This document shows positions 36,802-46,675 of a DNA stretch of 64,000 bases, one piece after another. The notes beneath the pieces are model-generated. The model ran no database searches. It was not told the origin of the DNA and saw only the letters and a list, made by a program, of their open reading frames with translations. This DNA comes from Methylibium rhizosphaerae (lineage in GTDB: Bacteria > Pseudomonadota > Gammaproteobacteria > Burkholderiales > Burkholderiaceae_C). The stretch covers positions 186,001 to 250,000 of the forward strand of contig NZ_SWAR01000004.1 of the NCBI RefSeq assembly GCF_006386545.1. Reading direction: 5' to 3'. The position numbers and the translations under genes were made by a program. Within the stretch, counting starts at the first letter, position 1; each line of letters opens with the position of its first letter.

Positions 36802-37788
36802 ATGAAAACTCCCAAGAAAAGCAGCTTCGGCGCCTGCGCGCCCGCCCTCGCCCTCGCCCTCACAGCCGCGGCGGCCTTCGCACAGGACAAGCCGGCCGCC
36901 ACGTTCACGCCTGGCATCCCCGGCGTGTTCTCGGCCGGCACACCGATCGAGCTCGTCAAGGAAGGCTTCAGCGGCACCGAGGGCCCGGTGGCCCTGGCCG
37001 ACGGCAGCCTCATCTTCACCGAGACGCCGGCCAACCGCATCACGCGCATCGCGGCCGACGGCAGCACCTCCACCTTCCTGGACGACAGCAACGGCTCCAA
37101 CGGCCTGGGCTTCACCGCCAACGGCGACCTCTACGCAGTGCAGGTGCTGCAGCCGCGCGTGGGCATCGTCTATCCGGCCTCGCGCGCCCGTGTGCTGGCC
37201 GACCAGTTCGAAGGCCTGCCGTTCGGGCGCCCCAACGACCTGGTGGTGGCGAAGGACGGCACGGTGTACTTCACCGACTCGGGTACTCAACGCCGCCCCG
37301 ATCAGCCCGCGCCAGCCAACGTGGCCAGGCCGGCGGTCTACCGCATCACGCCCGCCGGCGCGTTGCAACGCCTGGCCGCCGACATCGAGCGGCCCAACGG
37401 CGTCACCCTCAGCCCGGACGAGAAGGTGCTCTACGTGGCCAACACCGCCGGCGAACACGTGCTGGCCTTCGACATCGCCGCCGATGGCACCGTGGGTCCG
37501 CGCCGCAACTTCGCCAGGCTCGAAGGCCTGCGACAGACCGGCAACGGCCCGAGCAGCGGCGCCGACGGCCTGGCGGTGGATGCTCTGGGCCGCCTGTACG
37601 TGGCCTCCACCGCAGGCATCCAGGTGTTCGACGAGAAGGGCGCCGCGCTCGGCATCGTGCCGCTGCCCAAGGCGCCGCAGAACATCGCCTTCGCCGGCAC
37701 CGACAAGCGCACGCTCTATGCCGTGGGCCGCGGCTCTGCCTGGCGCATCACCGCGTTGACATCCGGCTTCGGCGGCCGCGCGAAATGA
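36802..37788 (+). CDS. Exported SMP-30/gluconolactonase-type beta-propeller protein
   Basis: This 328-residue protein has a clear signal peptide (ALTAAAAFAQ) and a six-bladed propeller typical of SMP-30/LRE lactonases. Typical motifs are FTETPANRI, GRPNDLVVAKDGTVYFTD and RPNGVTLSPDE with metal-binding Glu, Asn and Asp. It likely hydrolyses a lactone or ester in the periplasm. Its last codons overlap the next gene (ATGA), indicating coupling. Confidence 0.9.
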   Translation: MKTPKKSSFGACAPALALALTAAAAFAQDKPAATFTPGIPGVFSAGTPIELVKEGFSGTEGPVALADGSLIFTETPANRITRIAADGSTSTFLDDSNGSNGLGFTANGDLYAVQVLQPRVGIVYPASRARVLADQFEGLPFGRPNDLVVAKDGTVYFTDSGTQRRPDQPAPANVARPAVYRITPAGALQRLAADIERPNGVTLSPDEKVLYVANTAGEHVLAFDIAADGTVGPRRNFARLEGLRQTGNGPSSGADGLAVDALGRLYVASTAGIQVFDEKGAALGIVPLPKAPQNIAFAGTDKRTLYAVGRGSAWRITALTSGFGGRAK

Positions 37789-38315
37789 AGCACACCGAGA
37801 TTCCCCACCCACCCATGATGAAACCCATGCTGAAGAAGAAGCTCGCCGCACCTGCGCTTGCATTCACGGTGCTGGCTGCCTCCATGGCCACCTCCATGCT
37901 CACCTGGGCCCAACAGGCTCCCAAACCGGAGCAGCTGATCAAGTGGCGCCAGTCCGCCTACCAGGTGATCGGCTGGAACTCCGGCCGCATCAAGGCCTCG
38001 CTCGACGGCAGCTACAACAAGGAGGAGGTGGTGAAGGCCGCCAACACCATCGCGGCGCTGGCCAACTCGGGCCTCGGCTCGCTGTTCGTGCCCGGCACCG
38101 AAACCGGCAAGGGCTGGCGAGACACCACGGTGAAGCCGGCGCTGTTTGCCGACGGCTCGAAGGTGCGCGAATACGCCGCGGCCTTCAGCACCGAAGCGAA
38201 CGAGCTGGCCCGCCTGGCCGCCGCGGGTGACGCGGCGGCGGTGCGTGCGCAGTACGGCAAGCTCACGCGCACCTGCAAGGCCTGCCACGACGACTACCGG
38301 GTGTCGGGCAGCTGA
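37785..38315 (+). CDS. Exported class II cytochrome c (cytochrome c')
   Basis: This 176-residue protein has a signal peptide (cleavage near TWA|QQ) and a four-helix cytochrome c' domain with the single heme site CKACHDDYR at the C-terminus. ATG 37785 overlaps the lactonase stop; MMKPMLKKK (37815) would give a more usual signal peptide. It closes the receptor-peroxiredoxin-lactonase operon and faces the tannase gene. Confidence 0.88.
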   Translation: MKHTEIPHPPMMKPMLKKKLAAPALAFTVLAASMATSMLTWAQQAPKPEQLIKWRQSAYQVIGWNSGRIKASLDGSYNKEEVVKAANTIAALANSGLGSLFVPGTETGKGWRDTTVKPALFADGSKVREYAAAFSTEANELARLAAAGDAAAVRAQYGKLTRTCKACHDDYRVSGS

Positions 38316-38330
38316 CCGATCGCTTCCGCG

Positions 38331-39983
38331 TCAGCGACATTCGAAGCTGGCAGCCTCTTCGGTGTCGGTCCCACCGTTCTTGAGCATGGCCTGCTTCGGG
38401 TAGGCGCACAGCGGCCGGCTGCGCGTGGCCGGCCAGCCGGCGGCGACGACGTCCGGGTCGGCTGCGTTCACGGTGGCGCGCACGGCATCGGGGGCGGTGC
38501 CCTTCTCGACCCAGTTCTCCAGCGCGGCCAGCATGTCGAAGCGATCCGTGGCCGGCCCGCCGGCGCAGTGGTTCATGCCAGGCACGAGGAACAGCCGCGC
38601 ATAGTCGGATGCACCGGCGTCCGCGGCCTTCAGCGCGTCGTACCAGGCGATCGTGTCGTTCGGCGAGAACACAGGGTCCGCGGTGCCGTGCACGACGATC
38701 AGCTTGCCGCGCGCTTTCAGCGTCGTCAGCTGGGTCGGGTTCGGGGGTGTCATGAACTCGAGCGCCGACTCCTTGTAGGTCGCCGTGGTCGCGCTGATCT
38801 TCGCCGCCGCGGTGTCCATGCTGAAACCGAGCTGGTAGCCGAGGCCGCCGTCCGCAAGGCTGGGCGCGTCGGGCGGCGTGGAGAAGATGTAGCCCATCGC
38901 CCCTGCGCCGATCAGCGTGTTGAACGGCAGCGGTGCGAAGCCCGCGTCGAGTTTCCAGAAGCGCCAGTTCTGGCCCGACACGCCCGGATCCAGCGGCCAG
39001 CTCGCATACAGGCTGCGGTTCGCGCTGTCGCGCGCGCCGCCGAAGACGTTCTGCAGCGCGGTCTTCTGGGCGGCGCTCAGGCAGCTCGCATCGGGCGTGC
39101 CGCTGCAGGTCGGCACGTCGTTCGCGATGCTGAACGCGGCCTGGCACGCGGCCCGGTCGTTGACCATGCCATCGGCCACGCCGTCCAGCGCATCGCACTT
39201 CGCGAGGACTCTCTGCGCGACGAGGTTGATCGCAGTGACGGGGAACGCATCCTTGGGCAGCTGGCCCGCCGTCGCGGCCGACATGAACTGCTGCGTGTCC
39301 CATTGCTCGGCGATGGCGGCCTTCGGCAGGTTGAAGCCGGGATTGGCGGCGACGTAGCCGTCGAACTGGTCGGCGAACCGTGCGCTCGCGACCATCGCGT
39401 CACGTCCGCCGTTCGAGCAGCCGAGCAGGTAAGAGCGCGCAGGCAACCGGCCGTAGCGCGCCTGCACGATCCTCTTGGCCACCGTGGTCACCTGGCCGAC
39501 GGCGTTGTAGCCGTAGTCGCTGCGCGCCTGCGGGTCGATGCCGAACGAGACGTCCGATTGGCCCGTGTCGTGGCCGCCGTCGGTGCTGGCGACCGCGTAG
39601 CCGCGCTCCAGCGCGGTACCCGATGGCGCGTTGAGCAAGTTGCCGGTGGCCGGGACGATGAAGCCGTTGGTGCCGCCGCCGCCCTGGAAGAAGAACTTGC
39701 CGTTCCAGGCCGCCGGCAGCGGCGTGCGCAGCTCGAAGCCGATCGCGTAGGGCTTGCCGTCGATGCCGGTGCGCGAGTTCAGCGCGCCGTTCACCTTGCA
39801 GTGCGCCGGCAATGCGCCCGAGGCCGCAATCTCGACCGCGCTGGCGACCTGCAGGTTCGCGATGTTGAGCTTGGCTGTCGTGAGGTCGGTGCACGCGAGG
39901 GTGGCCGGCGTATCGCTGTCGCCGCCGCATGCGGCGACCAGGCTGCTCACCACCACGAGCGTGAGGCTCGTGCTCTTGTTCAT
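38331..39983 (-). CDS. Tannase/feruloyl esterase family lipoprotein
   Basis: This 550-residue secreted esterase has a lipoprotein signal (VVSSLVAACGG, lipid on the Cys). The serine-hydrolase triad is visible as GCSNGGR (nucleophile Ser), GTADPVFSPND (Asp) and NHCAGG (His). The family cleaves aromatic carboxylic esters such as tannins, ferulates or MHET-like compounds; the substrate here is unknown. It runs in the same direction as the downstream-facing membrane hydrolase gene, 60 bases apart. Confidence 0.92.
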   Translation of the reverse strand: MNKSTSLTLVVVSSLVAACGGDSDTPATLACTDLTTAKLNIANLQVASAVEIAASGALPAHCKVNGALNSRTGIDGKPYAIGFELRTPLPAAWNGKFFFQGGGGTNGFIVPATGNLLNAPSGTALERGYAVASTDGGHDTGQSDVSFGIDPQARSDYGYNAVGQVTTVAKRIVQARYGRLPARSYLLGCSNGGRDAMVASARFADQFDGYVAANPGFNLPKAAIAEQWDTQQFMSAATAGQLPKDAFPVTAINLVAQRVLAKCDALDGVADGMVNDRAACQAAFSIANDVPTCSGTPDASCLSAAQKTALQNVFGGARDSANRSLYASWPLDPGVSGQNWRFWKLDAGFAPLPFNTLIGAGAMGYIFSTPPDAPSLADGGLGYQLGFSMDTAAAKISATTATYKESALEFMTPPNPTQLTTLKARGKLIVVHGTADPVFSPNDTIAWYDALKAADAGASDYARLFLVPGMNHCAGGPATDRFDMLAALENWVEKGTAPDAVRATVNAADPDVVAAGWPATRSRPLCAYPKQAMLKNGGTDTEEAASFECR

Positions 39984-40043
39984 GTCTGTCTCCTGTGTGT
40001 TGTGTGGGTGGATCCGTCGGGTCGAACCTCGGTGCGAGCGAGA

Positions 40044-41765
40044 TCAGGCCGCCTGCGTCGCCTGCCCGACCACCATGTACCAGGCGACGAACGCCGCGCT
40101 GATCAGCGCGCCGGGCAGGTGGTGGCCGGTGCGCCGCCACACGAACGTGGAGACGATCGCCACGAAGCTCATCAGCGGCAGGAAGTTGATCGCGATGATG
40201 GTGCGCAGCGGGTCGAACATGTGGAACTCGACCATGCGGTTCATCGCCAGCATCAGACCGTACTGAACGCAGACGAAGGCGACAAAGCCGCCCGCCAGCG
40301 CGCCGATGGACACGAGGTACTGCGCCCCGGCGCCCGCGACTGCCGGCGTGAGCGCGGTGTGCAGCGACCGGAGCGCGACCGTGAAGAACACGGCGAAGAC
40401 CAGCAGGTAGACCGGGAATGCCGTCGCCTGCCAGCGGCTCATCGGCTTGAGCGCCATGAACCAGATCCGGAAGTCGAGGTTGAAGAGGAACTGGACCGTC
40501 GCCACCAGCGCGTAGGCGAGTGCGAAGGTCGCTGCCGCGAGGCCCAGCGCGCGCAGCGGCTGGCGCAGCAGCGTGCCGGCCGCCGATCCGCCGAGCCGCG
40601 TGACGGCGAAAACGATCAGCGCGTTGCACAAGGCCCAGAACGCGATCTCGTTGGAGAACAGCTGCGGCAGCCACGGGGATGCCGGCAGCAGCGTGCCGCC
40701 CAGGCGGCACAGCGGCAGGTAGGTCAGCGCCGGCACCAGCGCCCCGAAGACCAGCGTGCCCCACCAGCGCGCATTGCGCACTGCCGCGCCGGCCGCGGGT
40801 GCATCGCTCCGCAGTCCGGCAAAGGCCGGCACGCGCAGCAGCGCATCGACCACACCGAGCACGAACACGACCAGACCGATCAGCGCGACGAAGGTGCCCG
40901 TTTCCTTCCAGTACCAGGTCTGGTCGTCGGCCGGCCGCGGCGTGCCGCCGCGCAGCGTGCGCTGGAACCAGTCGATGCTGTGGCCGATCGCGGTCGGCGA
41001 GATGTGGTCCATCGGGTGCGTGATGGCGGGCGTGTGGAGCACACGTGCCGTGCCGGCCTCGATCGCGCCGTACACCCGGCCGGGTTCGATCGGCGCGTCG
41101 GTTCCGAACACCGCCTGCAGTTTCCTGCTGCCGCTGACCGCGGCTGCCGTCGGGACCTGCCACATGATCCCGGGGAACTCGTCGTACCGGCTGAACACCA
41201 CCGCCAGGTTGCGCGGGAAGTCGGGCGAGCCCTCGGGCGCGAAGGGCTTGCCGGTGCTCGAGCCTTGGAGCACGAGCGCCTTGTAGGCGTCGGGCATCGC
41301 CTGGGCGGCGTTCACGACCGTCCAGCCGCCCATGCTGTGGCCTTCGAGACCGATGTTGTCCTTGTCGACGATGTCCAGGCTGCGCAGGTACTTCAGCCCG
41401 TCGATGCCGCCGAACGCATTCGCGAACGCGGGCGGCGCGCTGTAGCCATGGCCGGTCTGGTCGAGGGCGAGCACGACGTAGCCGCGCCGCGCGAACTCGA
41501 TCGCGAACCCGCTTTGCGCCTCGCGCGAATTGAAGTAGCCGTGCACCGCAAGCACGCCCGGTGCGGGTGTCTTCGCACTCGCGCCCGGCGGCACGTAGAG
41601 GTGGGCGCTCATCGGCGTGCCGTTGCTGCCGGTGAAGCGCACGTCCTGGATGCGGACGCCGCCGGCCGTCTGCACGAAGTGTGCGAGCAGCGTGCCGCAC
41701 ACGACGATCAGCAGGCCGATCATCAACAGGCGCAGACGTTGCGCAGGGCGGGCTTCGGTGGTCAT
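40044..41765 (-). CDS. Membrane-anchored alpha/beta hydrolase with C-terminal transmembrane domain
   Basis: This 573-residue protein has one N-terminal membrane helix (LRLLMIGLLIVVCGTLLAHF), then an alpha/beta-hydrolase domain with the nucleophile in EGHSMGGW. About eight further membrane helices fill the C-terminal half. The fusion of an esterase to a polytopic membrane domain is uncommon. ATG 41765 has GAGGAG upstream. It diverges from an AraC regulator that likely controls it together with the tannase. Confidence 0.88.
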   Translation of the reverse strand: MTTEARPAQRLRLLMIGLLIVVCGTLLAHFVQTAGGVRIQDVRFTGSNGTPMSAHLYVPPGASAKTPAPGVLAVHGYFNSREAQSGFAIEFARRGYVVLALDQTGHGYSAPPAFANAFGGIDGLKYLRSLDIVDKDNIGLEGHSMGGWTVVNAAQAMPDAYKALVLQGSSTGKPFAPEGSPDFPRNLAVVFSRYDEFPGIMWQVPTAAAVSGSRKLQAVFGTDAPIEPGRVYGAIEAGTARVLHTPAITHPMDHISPTAIGHSIDWFQRTLRGGTPRPADDQTWYWKETGTFVALIGLVVFVLGVVDALLRVPAFAGLRSDAPAAGAAVRNARWWGTLVFGALVPALTYLPLCRLGGTLLPASPWLPQLFSNEIAFWALCNALIVFAVTRLGGSAAGTLLRQPLRALGLAAATFALAYALVATVQFLFNLDFRIWFMALKPMSRWQATAFPVYLLVFAVFFTVALRSLHTALTPAVAGAGAQYLVSIGALAGGFVAFVCVQYGLMLAMNRMVEFHMFDPLRTIIAINFLPLMSFVAIVSTFVWRRTGHHLPGALISAAFVAWYMVVGQATQAA

Positions 41766-41960
41766 GGAACTGCTCCTCGGGGCTCTTGTCGTCGGCCGGA
41801 TCGCGTCGGAGGACGCAGTTGGCGAATCTAGGGGCCGCCCCGCGACGGGTCTTGGCGAAACCGGCCGTCCTTGTCGAATCCGGACGCAGGCCAAAGCGGG
41901 GCTTCCACCGATGCGGCGGGCCACGCCCGTTCCTACCATCGGGGCACCGCAGGTGACACC

Positions 41961-42806
41961 ATGTCCATCGCTCCGCTTCCCGGTCCGCAAGGCCTGTATT
42001 CGGTCTCCGTCATGCCGAGCTTCCTGCTCGACAGCGCGCGGGTGGGCTGGCAAGGCGCCTACTTCACCGACATCCTCGGGGCGCCGGAAGGCATCGTCGA
42101 CCACGGGCACGAGCGCTACTGCCTGCAGCGCAGCCTGCATCGCGAGGCACGTCGCACGCTGGGACGGCGCGCGTGGCAGGAGATGCCGGTCGGTTTCTCG
42201 GTATGGCGCCCAGGCGATGAGCAGCGTTTCCATTGGCGCACCGGCGGTCGCTCGCAGTTCCTCTTCATCGCCCCCGATCGTGCGGCGACGGTGCTCGGCC
42301 ACGATCGTCCGCTGGCCGGCCTCGGGCACGAGACGCCGTCGCACTCGCCCGTTCTCGAGTTGATCTTCGACGCGCTGCTGGCCGATCTGGCGCAGGGCAG
42401 CCCGGCCGGGTCGCTGGTGGGCGATTCGCTGATCGCCGCGCTGGTGGCGCACCTGTCGGCGCCGGCGGTCCGGCGCTCCAACGGCCTGTCCGCGCAGGCG
42501 CGCGACCGTGCGATCGACTGCATCGAGGCCCGTTTCGCCGAACCCCTCTCGCTGCAGGAACTGGCCGATGCGGCCGGCCTGGGCATCCGCCACTTCTCGC
42601 GCGCCTTTCGCACTGCGACGGGGCGGTCGCCACACCAGTACCTGCTGCACCGGCGCGTCGAACAGGCGAAGGTGCTGATCCGCCAGGGCCTGCCGCTCGC
42701 CGAGGTCGCGGTGCAGTGTGGCTTCAGCGATCAAAGCCAGTTGACGCGCACCTTCGCGCGGCACGTCGGCGCGACCCCCGGCCGCTTTCGATCACTCGCG
42801 CGCTGA
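41961..42806 (+). CDS. AraC-family transcriptional regulator
   Basis: This 281-residue protein has an N-terminal ligand-type domain and two C-terminal helix-turn-helix motifs (LSLQELADAAGLGIRHFSRAF and VAVQCGFSDQSQLTRTFARHVG). It is divergent from the membrane hydrolase and tannase genes, so probably regulates them. I start at ATG 41961 with AGGTGA upstream; the frame is open for 30 more codons. Confidence 0.92.
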   Translation: MSIAPLPGPQGLYSVSVMPSFLLDSARVGWQGAYFTDILGAPEGIVDHGHERYCLQRSLHREARRTLGRRAWQEMPVGFSVWRPGDEQRFHWRTGGRSQFLFIAPDRAATVLGHDRPLAGLGHETPSHSPVLELIFDALLADLAQGSPAGSLVGDSLIAALVAHLSAPAVRRSNGLSAQARDRAIDCIEARFAEPLSLQELADAAGLGIRHFSRAFRTATGRSPHQYLLHRRVEQAKVLIRQGLPLAEVAVQCGFSDQSQLTRTFARHVGATPGRFRSLAR

Positions 42807-42833
42807 GCTCCGGCCTCTCCCGGCCGAATGCCC

Positions 42834-43544
42834 TCACTGCTTGAACGAGACGTCCAGGCTCACCAGCACCTCCTCCGCCCCACCCGCCGAGCAGCGCATG
42901 CGCTTGATGGCGGTCTGCAGGTACTTGTAGTACTCCTTGGGGCCGGACTGCGGTACCACGTCAACCACCTGTGAACCGCGCACCTTGATGACGGTGCGCA
43001 CCGTGCCGACGATGCCCACGCGATCGACCGCCTCTTCGAGCGCCTGTGCCAGCACCGCCTGGTAGCCGGGGCAGGCCACGCTGATCTCCTGCTTCACCGT
43101 CACCGGCGCAGGCGGCGGTGCGGGCGGGGCCGGCGGCTCGATGACCGGCGGCGCCTTCGGCGGCTCGGCCTGCACAGCCTGGATCACCGGCTCGGGCGGC
43201 GGCGCGGCAGGCACCACCTCGGGCGGCGGCACGTAGGCCGGCGGCGGCGGTGTCTTGGCCACTTCGCGGATCTTCTCGGCCTTGGGCGGCGGTGGTGGCG
43301 GCGGTGGCGGCGGCGGCGCGACCTCGGGGATCACCGCCATCTCGATCGGCTTCTTGACGATCTCGACCGCCTCGCGTGCGAGGCCCGAGGCCAGCGCCCA
43401 GCCGACCAGCACGTGCAGCCCGACCACGACCGCCAGGCCGGTGCCGCGGCTCGAACCGAGCGGTGCCGGCGGCTGGGGCAGCGCGCCGGGGCGCGGCGGG
43501 GCAGGCAGCGAAAAGATGCCCTGCGGGGGAAGTACGGCACTCAT
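42834..43544 (-). CDS. tonB: TonB-like energy transducer
   Basis: This 236-residue protein has one N-terminal membrane helix (GLAVVVGLHVLVGWALA), a long proline-rich spacer (including an 11-proline run near residue 85) to span the periplasm, and a C-terminal TonB-type domain ending VSLDVSFKQ. It completes the exbB-exbD-exbD-tonB operon. The start at 43544 lies 10 bases after the second exbD. It probably energises the receptor encoded at 33-36 kb. Confidence 0.88.
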   Translation of the reverse strand: MSAVLPPQGIFSLPAPPRPGALPQPPAPLGSSRGTGLAVVVGLHVLVGWALASGLAREAVEIVKKPIEMAVIPEVAPPPPPPPPPPPKAEKIREVAKTPPPPAYVPPPEVVPAAPPPEPVIQAVQAEPPKAPPVIEPPAPPAPPPAPVTVKQEISVACPGYQAVLAQALEEAVDRVGIVGTVRTVIKVRGSQVVDVVPQSGPKEYYKYLQTAIKRMRCSAGGAEEVLVSLDVSFKQ

Positions 43545-43554
43545 GTTCGTGACC

Positions 43555-43992
43555 TCATTTCTCGATGTATTGCTCGCTCCCCACGACACCCATCTTGTGC
43601 AGCCCGGCCTGGTTGAGCGCGACCATCACCTCCACGAAGCGGTCGTACTTCGCGTGCTTGTCGGGCCGCACGTGCACCTCCGGCTGCACCGGCAGCGCCG
43701 CGGCCGCCCGCACCTTGCCCAGCAGGTCTGCGTGGCCTTCGATGGGCGTGCCGTTCCAGTAGAGGGAGCTGGTGCCGTCGATGTCGATCTTCACGACCTC
43801 GGGCTTCACGTCGGCCGGCGGTGGGTTTGCCACCGGCAGGTTCAGGTTCACCGCGTGCAGCTGGATGGGGATGGTGATGATCAGCATCACCAGCAGCACC
43901 AGCATCACGTCGATGAGCGGCGTGGTGTTGATGTCCATGATCGGTTCGGGGTCCGCGTTGCCGCTGGCGGCAGCGCCCACTTGCATGCCCAT
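43555..43992 (-). CDS. exbD: ExbD-type proton channel subunit (second copy)
   Basis: This 145-residue protein has the ExbD layout: a short cytoplasmic start with the conserved motif INTTPLIDVMLVLL (the Asp of LIDVML carries protons), one membrane helix and a periplasmic domain. It is the second of two adjacent, clearly diverged exbD genes. Two ExbD copies next to one ExbB are common in Burkholderiales. Confidence 0.93.
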   Translation of the reverse strand: MGMQVGAAASGNADPEPIMDINTTPLIDVMLVLLVMLIITIPIQLHAVNLNLPVANPPPADVKPEVVKIDIDGTSSLYWNGTPIEGHADLLGKVRAAAALPVQPEVHVRPDKHAKYDRFVEVMVALNQAGLHKMGVVGSEQYIEK

Positions 43993-44016
43993 GCGTGATC
44001 TCCGTTCAGCCGCGCT

Positions 44017-44442
44017 TCATCCGCGCGGCGCAGGCTCGGTGATGAAGCCCACCTTCGCGATGCCCGCGCGCTGGCAGGCGTAGACGATCCGGCCCACCGA
44101 TTCGAAGTCGGCCCGCAGGTCGCCGCGGATGTGCACCTCGGGCTGCGGTTGTTGCGTGGAGAGCTTCTTGAGCTTGTCCACCAGCGCCGCGGAGTCGGCG
44201 ACGCGTGCGTCGTGCCAGTACAGCGCGCCTTGCGCATCGACGCTGATCACCACGTTCTCGGGCTTGCTCTCGCGCACCTCGTTGCGTTCTTTCGGCAGAT
44301 CCACCGGCACCGAGTAGTTCACGACCGGAATGGTGATGAGGAAGATGATCAGCAGCACCAGCATCACGTCCACCAGCGGCGTGGTGTTGATGGCCGAGAC
44401 GACCTCGTCTTCGTCGCCGCTTGCAGGCAGGTTGATGGCCAT
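44017..44442 (-). CDS. exbD: ExbD-type proton channel subunit (first copy)
   Basis: This 141-residue protein has the same layout and motif (INTTPLVDVMLVLLIIFLI) followed by a periplasmic domain. It lies 13 bases after exbB. Sequence divergence from the second ExbD suggests that both may be needed for a mixed complex rather than a recent duplication. Confidence 0.93.
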   Translation of the reverse strand: MAINLPASGDEDEVVSAINTTPLVDVMLVLLIIFLITIPVVNYSVPVDLPKERNEVRESKPENVVISVDAQGALYWHDARVADSAALVDKLKKLSTQQPQPEVHIRGDLRADFESVGRIVYACQRAGIAKVGFITEPAPRG

Positions 44443-44455
44443 TTCGACGCGCTCC

Positions 44456-45220
44456 TCAGCGGCCAGCCGACTGGGCCAGCAGCACCGAGTGCAGGTCGTT
44501 GCCGAAGGCGCGCACCGCGTCGAGCGCAGCCTTGTTCCGGCGCAGCAGCCAGTTGTAGCCCAGCACCGCCGGCACGGCCACCGCCAGGCCGATGGCGGTC
44601 ATGATGAGCGCCTCGCCCACCGGCCCCGCCACCTTGTCGATGCTGGCCTGCCCCGCCACGCCGATGGCGGTGAGGGCGTGATAGATGCCCCACACGGTGC
44701 CGAACAGCCCGACGAACGGCGCGGTGGAGCCCACCGTGGCCAGGAAGGCGAGGCCGTTCTGCAGCGAGGTCTGCACCCGCTCGATGGCGCGGTGGATGCC
44801 CAGCGTCACCCATTCGTTGAGCGCGATGTGCTTGAGCAGGCCTTCATGCTTGCCTGTCGCATCGATGCCGGCCTCGGCGATGTAGCGATACGCGCTGTCG
44901 GGCTTCAGCACGTCGGCACCCTGGCGCACGGTGCCCGCGCTCCAGAAGTTCTGCGTTGCGTCCTTGCCCTGGCGGCCCAGGCGCGCCTGCTCGATGAGCT
45001 TGGTGAGGATGATGTACCAGCTACCCAGGCTCATCACCGCGAGGATCACGAGTACGCCCTTGGCGACGAAATCGCTCTGCACCCACAGCGCTTCGAGGCC
45101 ATAGGGGTTGCTCACGGTGGCGGCCGGTGCCGCAGCCTGTGCGCGAGCCAGTGCGGCCGCTGCGAGGGCGGTTGCGGCAACGGCAAGGCGCCGGACGTTG
45201 GCGAAGAGGCTGTGCTTCAT
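44456..45220 (-). CDS. exbB: ExbB/TolQ/MotA-family proton channel subunit
   Basis: This 254-residue protein has an N-terminal signal-like helix and three membrane helices. The family signature is visible (FLATVGSTAPFVGLFGTVWGI and GEALIMTAIGLAVAVPAVLGYN). With ExbD it converts proton flow into TonB motion. ATG 45220 is the first gene of the operon. A candidate sigma-54 promoter lies 160 bases upstream. Confidence 0.95.
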   Translation of the reverse strand: MKHSLFANVRRLAVAATALAAAALARAQAAAPAATVSNPYGLEALWVQSDFVAKGVLVILAVMSLGSWYIILTKLIEQARLGRQGKDATQNFWSAGTVRQGADVLKPDSAYRYIAEAGIDATGKHEGLLKHIALNEWVTLGIHRAIERVQTSLQNGLAFLATVGSTAPFVGLFGTVWGIYHALTAIGVAGQASIDKVAGPVGEALIMTAIGLAVAVPAVLGYNWLLRRNKAALDAVRAFGNDLHSVLLAQSAGR

Positions 45221-45377
45221 CGTTGTGTGTGGTGTGTGCAGGTTGCGTGGTGTGCTCAGTCTGCTGGAGCGTCTGGTGCGCAAGAAGAAAGACTTTTGCA
45301 GATGGATATGCGCACATGGAGCGCGTGGGGGCAGCGCGGCGCCCTCCATGAAGCGCATCGAATATGCAAGCGCGAAA

Positions 45378-45393
45378 TGCTGCGTTCGTGCCA
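45378..45393 (-). promoter_or_regulatory. Candidate sigma-54 promoter of exbB-exbD-exbD-tonB
   Basis: The minus strand reads TGGCACGAACGCAGCA: a perfect TGGCACG -24 element and the GC of -12 at correct spacing, though -12 reads CAGC instead of TTGC. It lies in the spacer shared with the divergent sigma-54 activator gene. Confidence 0.5.
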
Positions 45394-45452
45394 AAGCGGC
45401 TGTCTCCTATCGTGCACGGGCTGTTGTCGAGCCCCCACCACAAGCCCACAAG

Positions 45453-46646
<1,194 letters not shown>

Positions 46647-46675
46647 ACTGGCTGCTCACCCATTCACCCCAAGCC

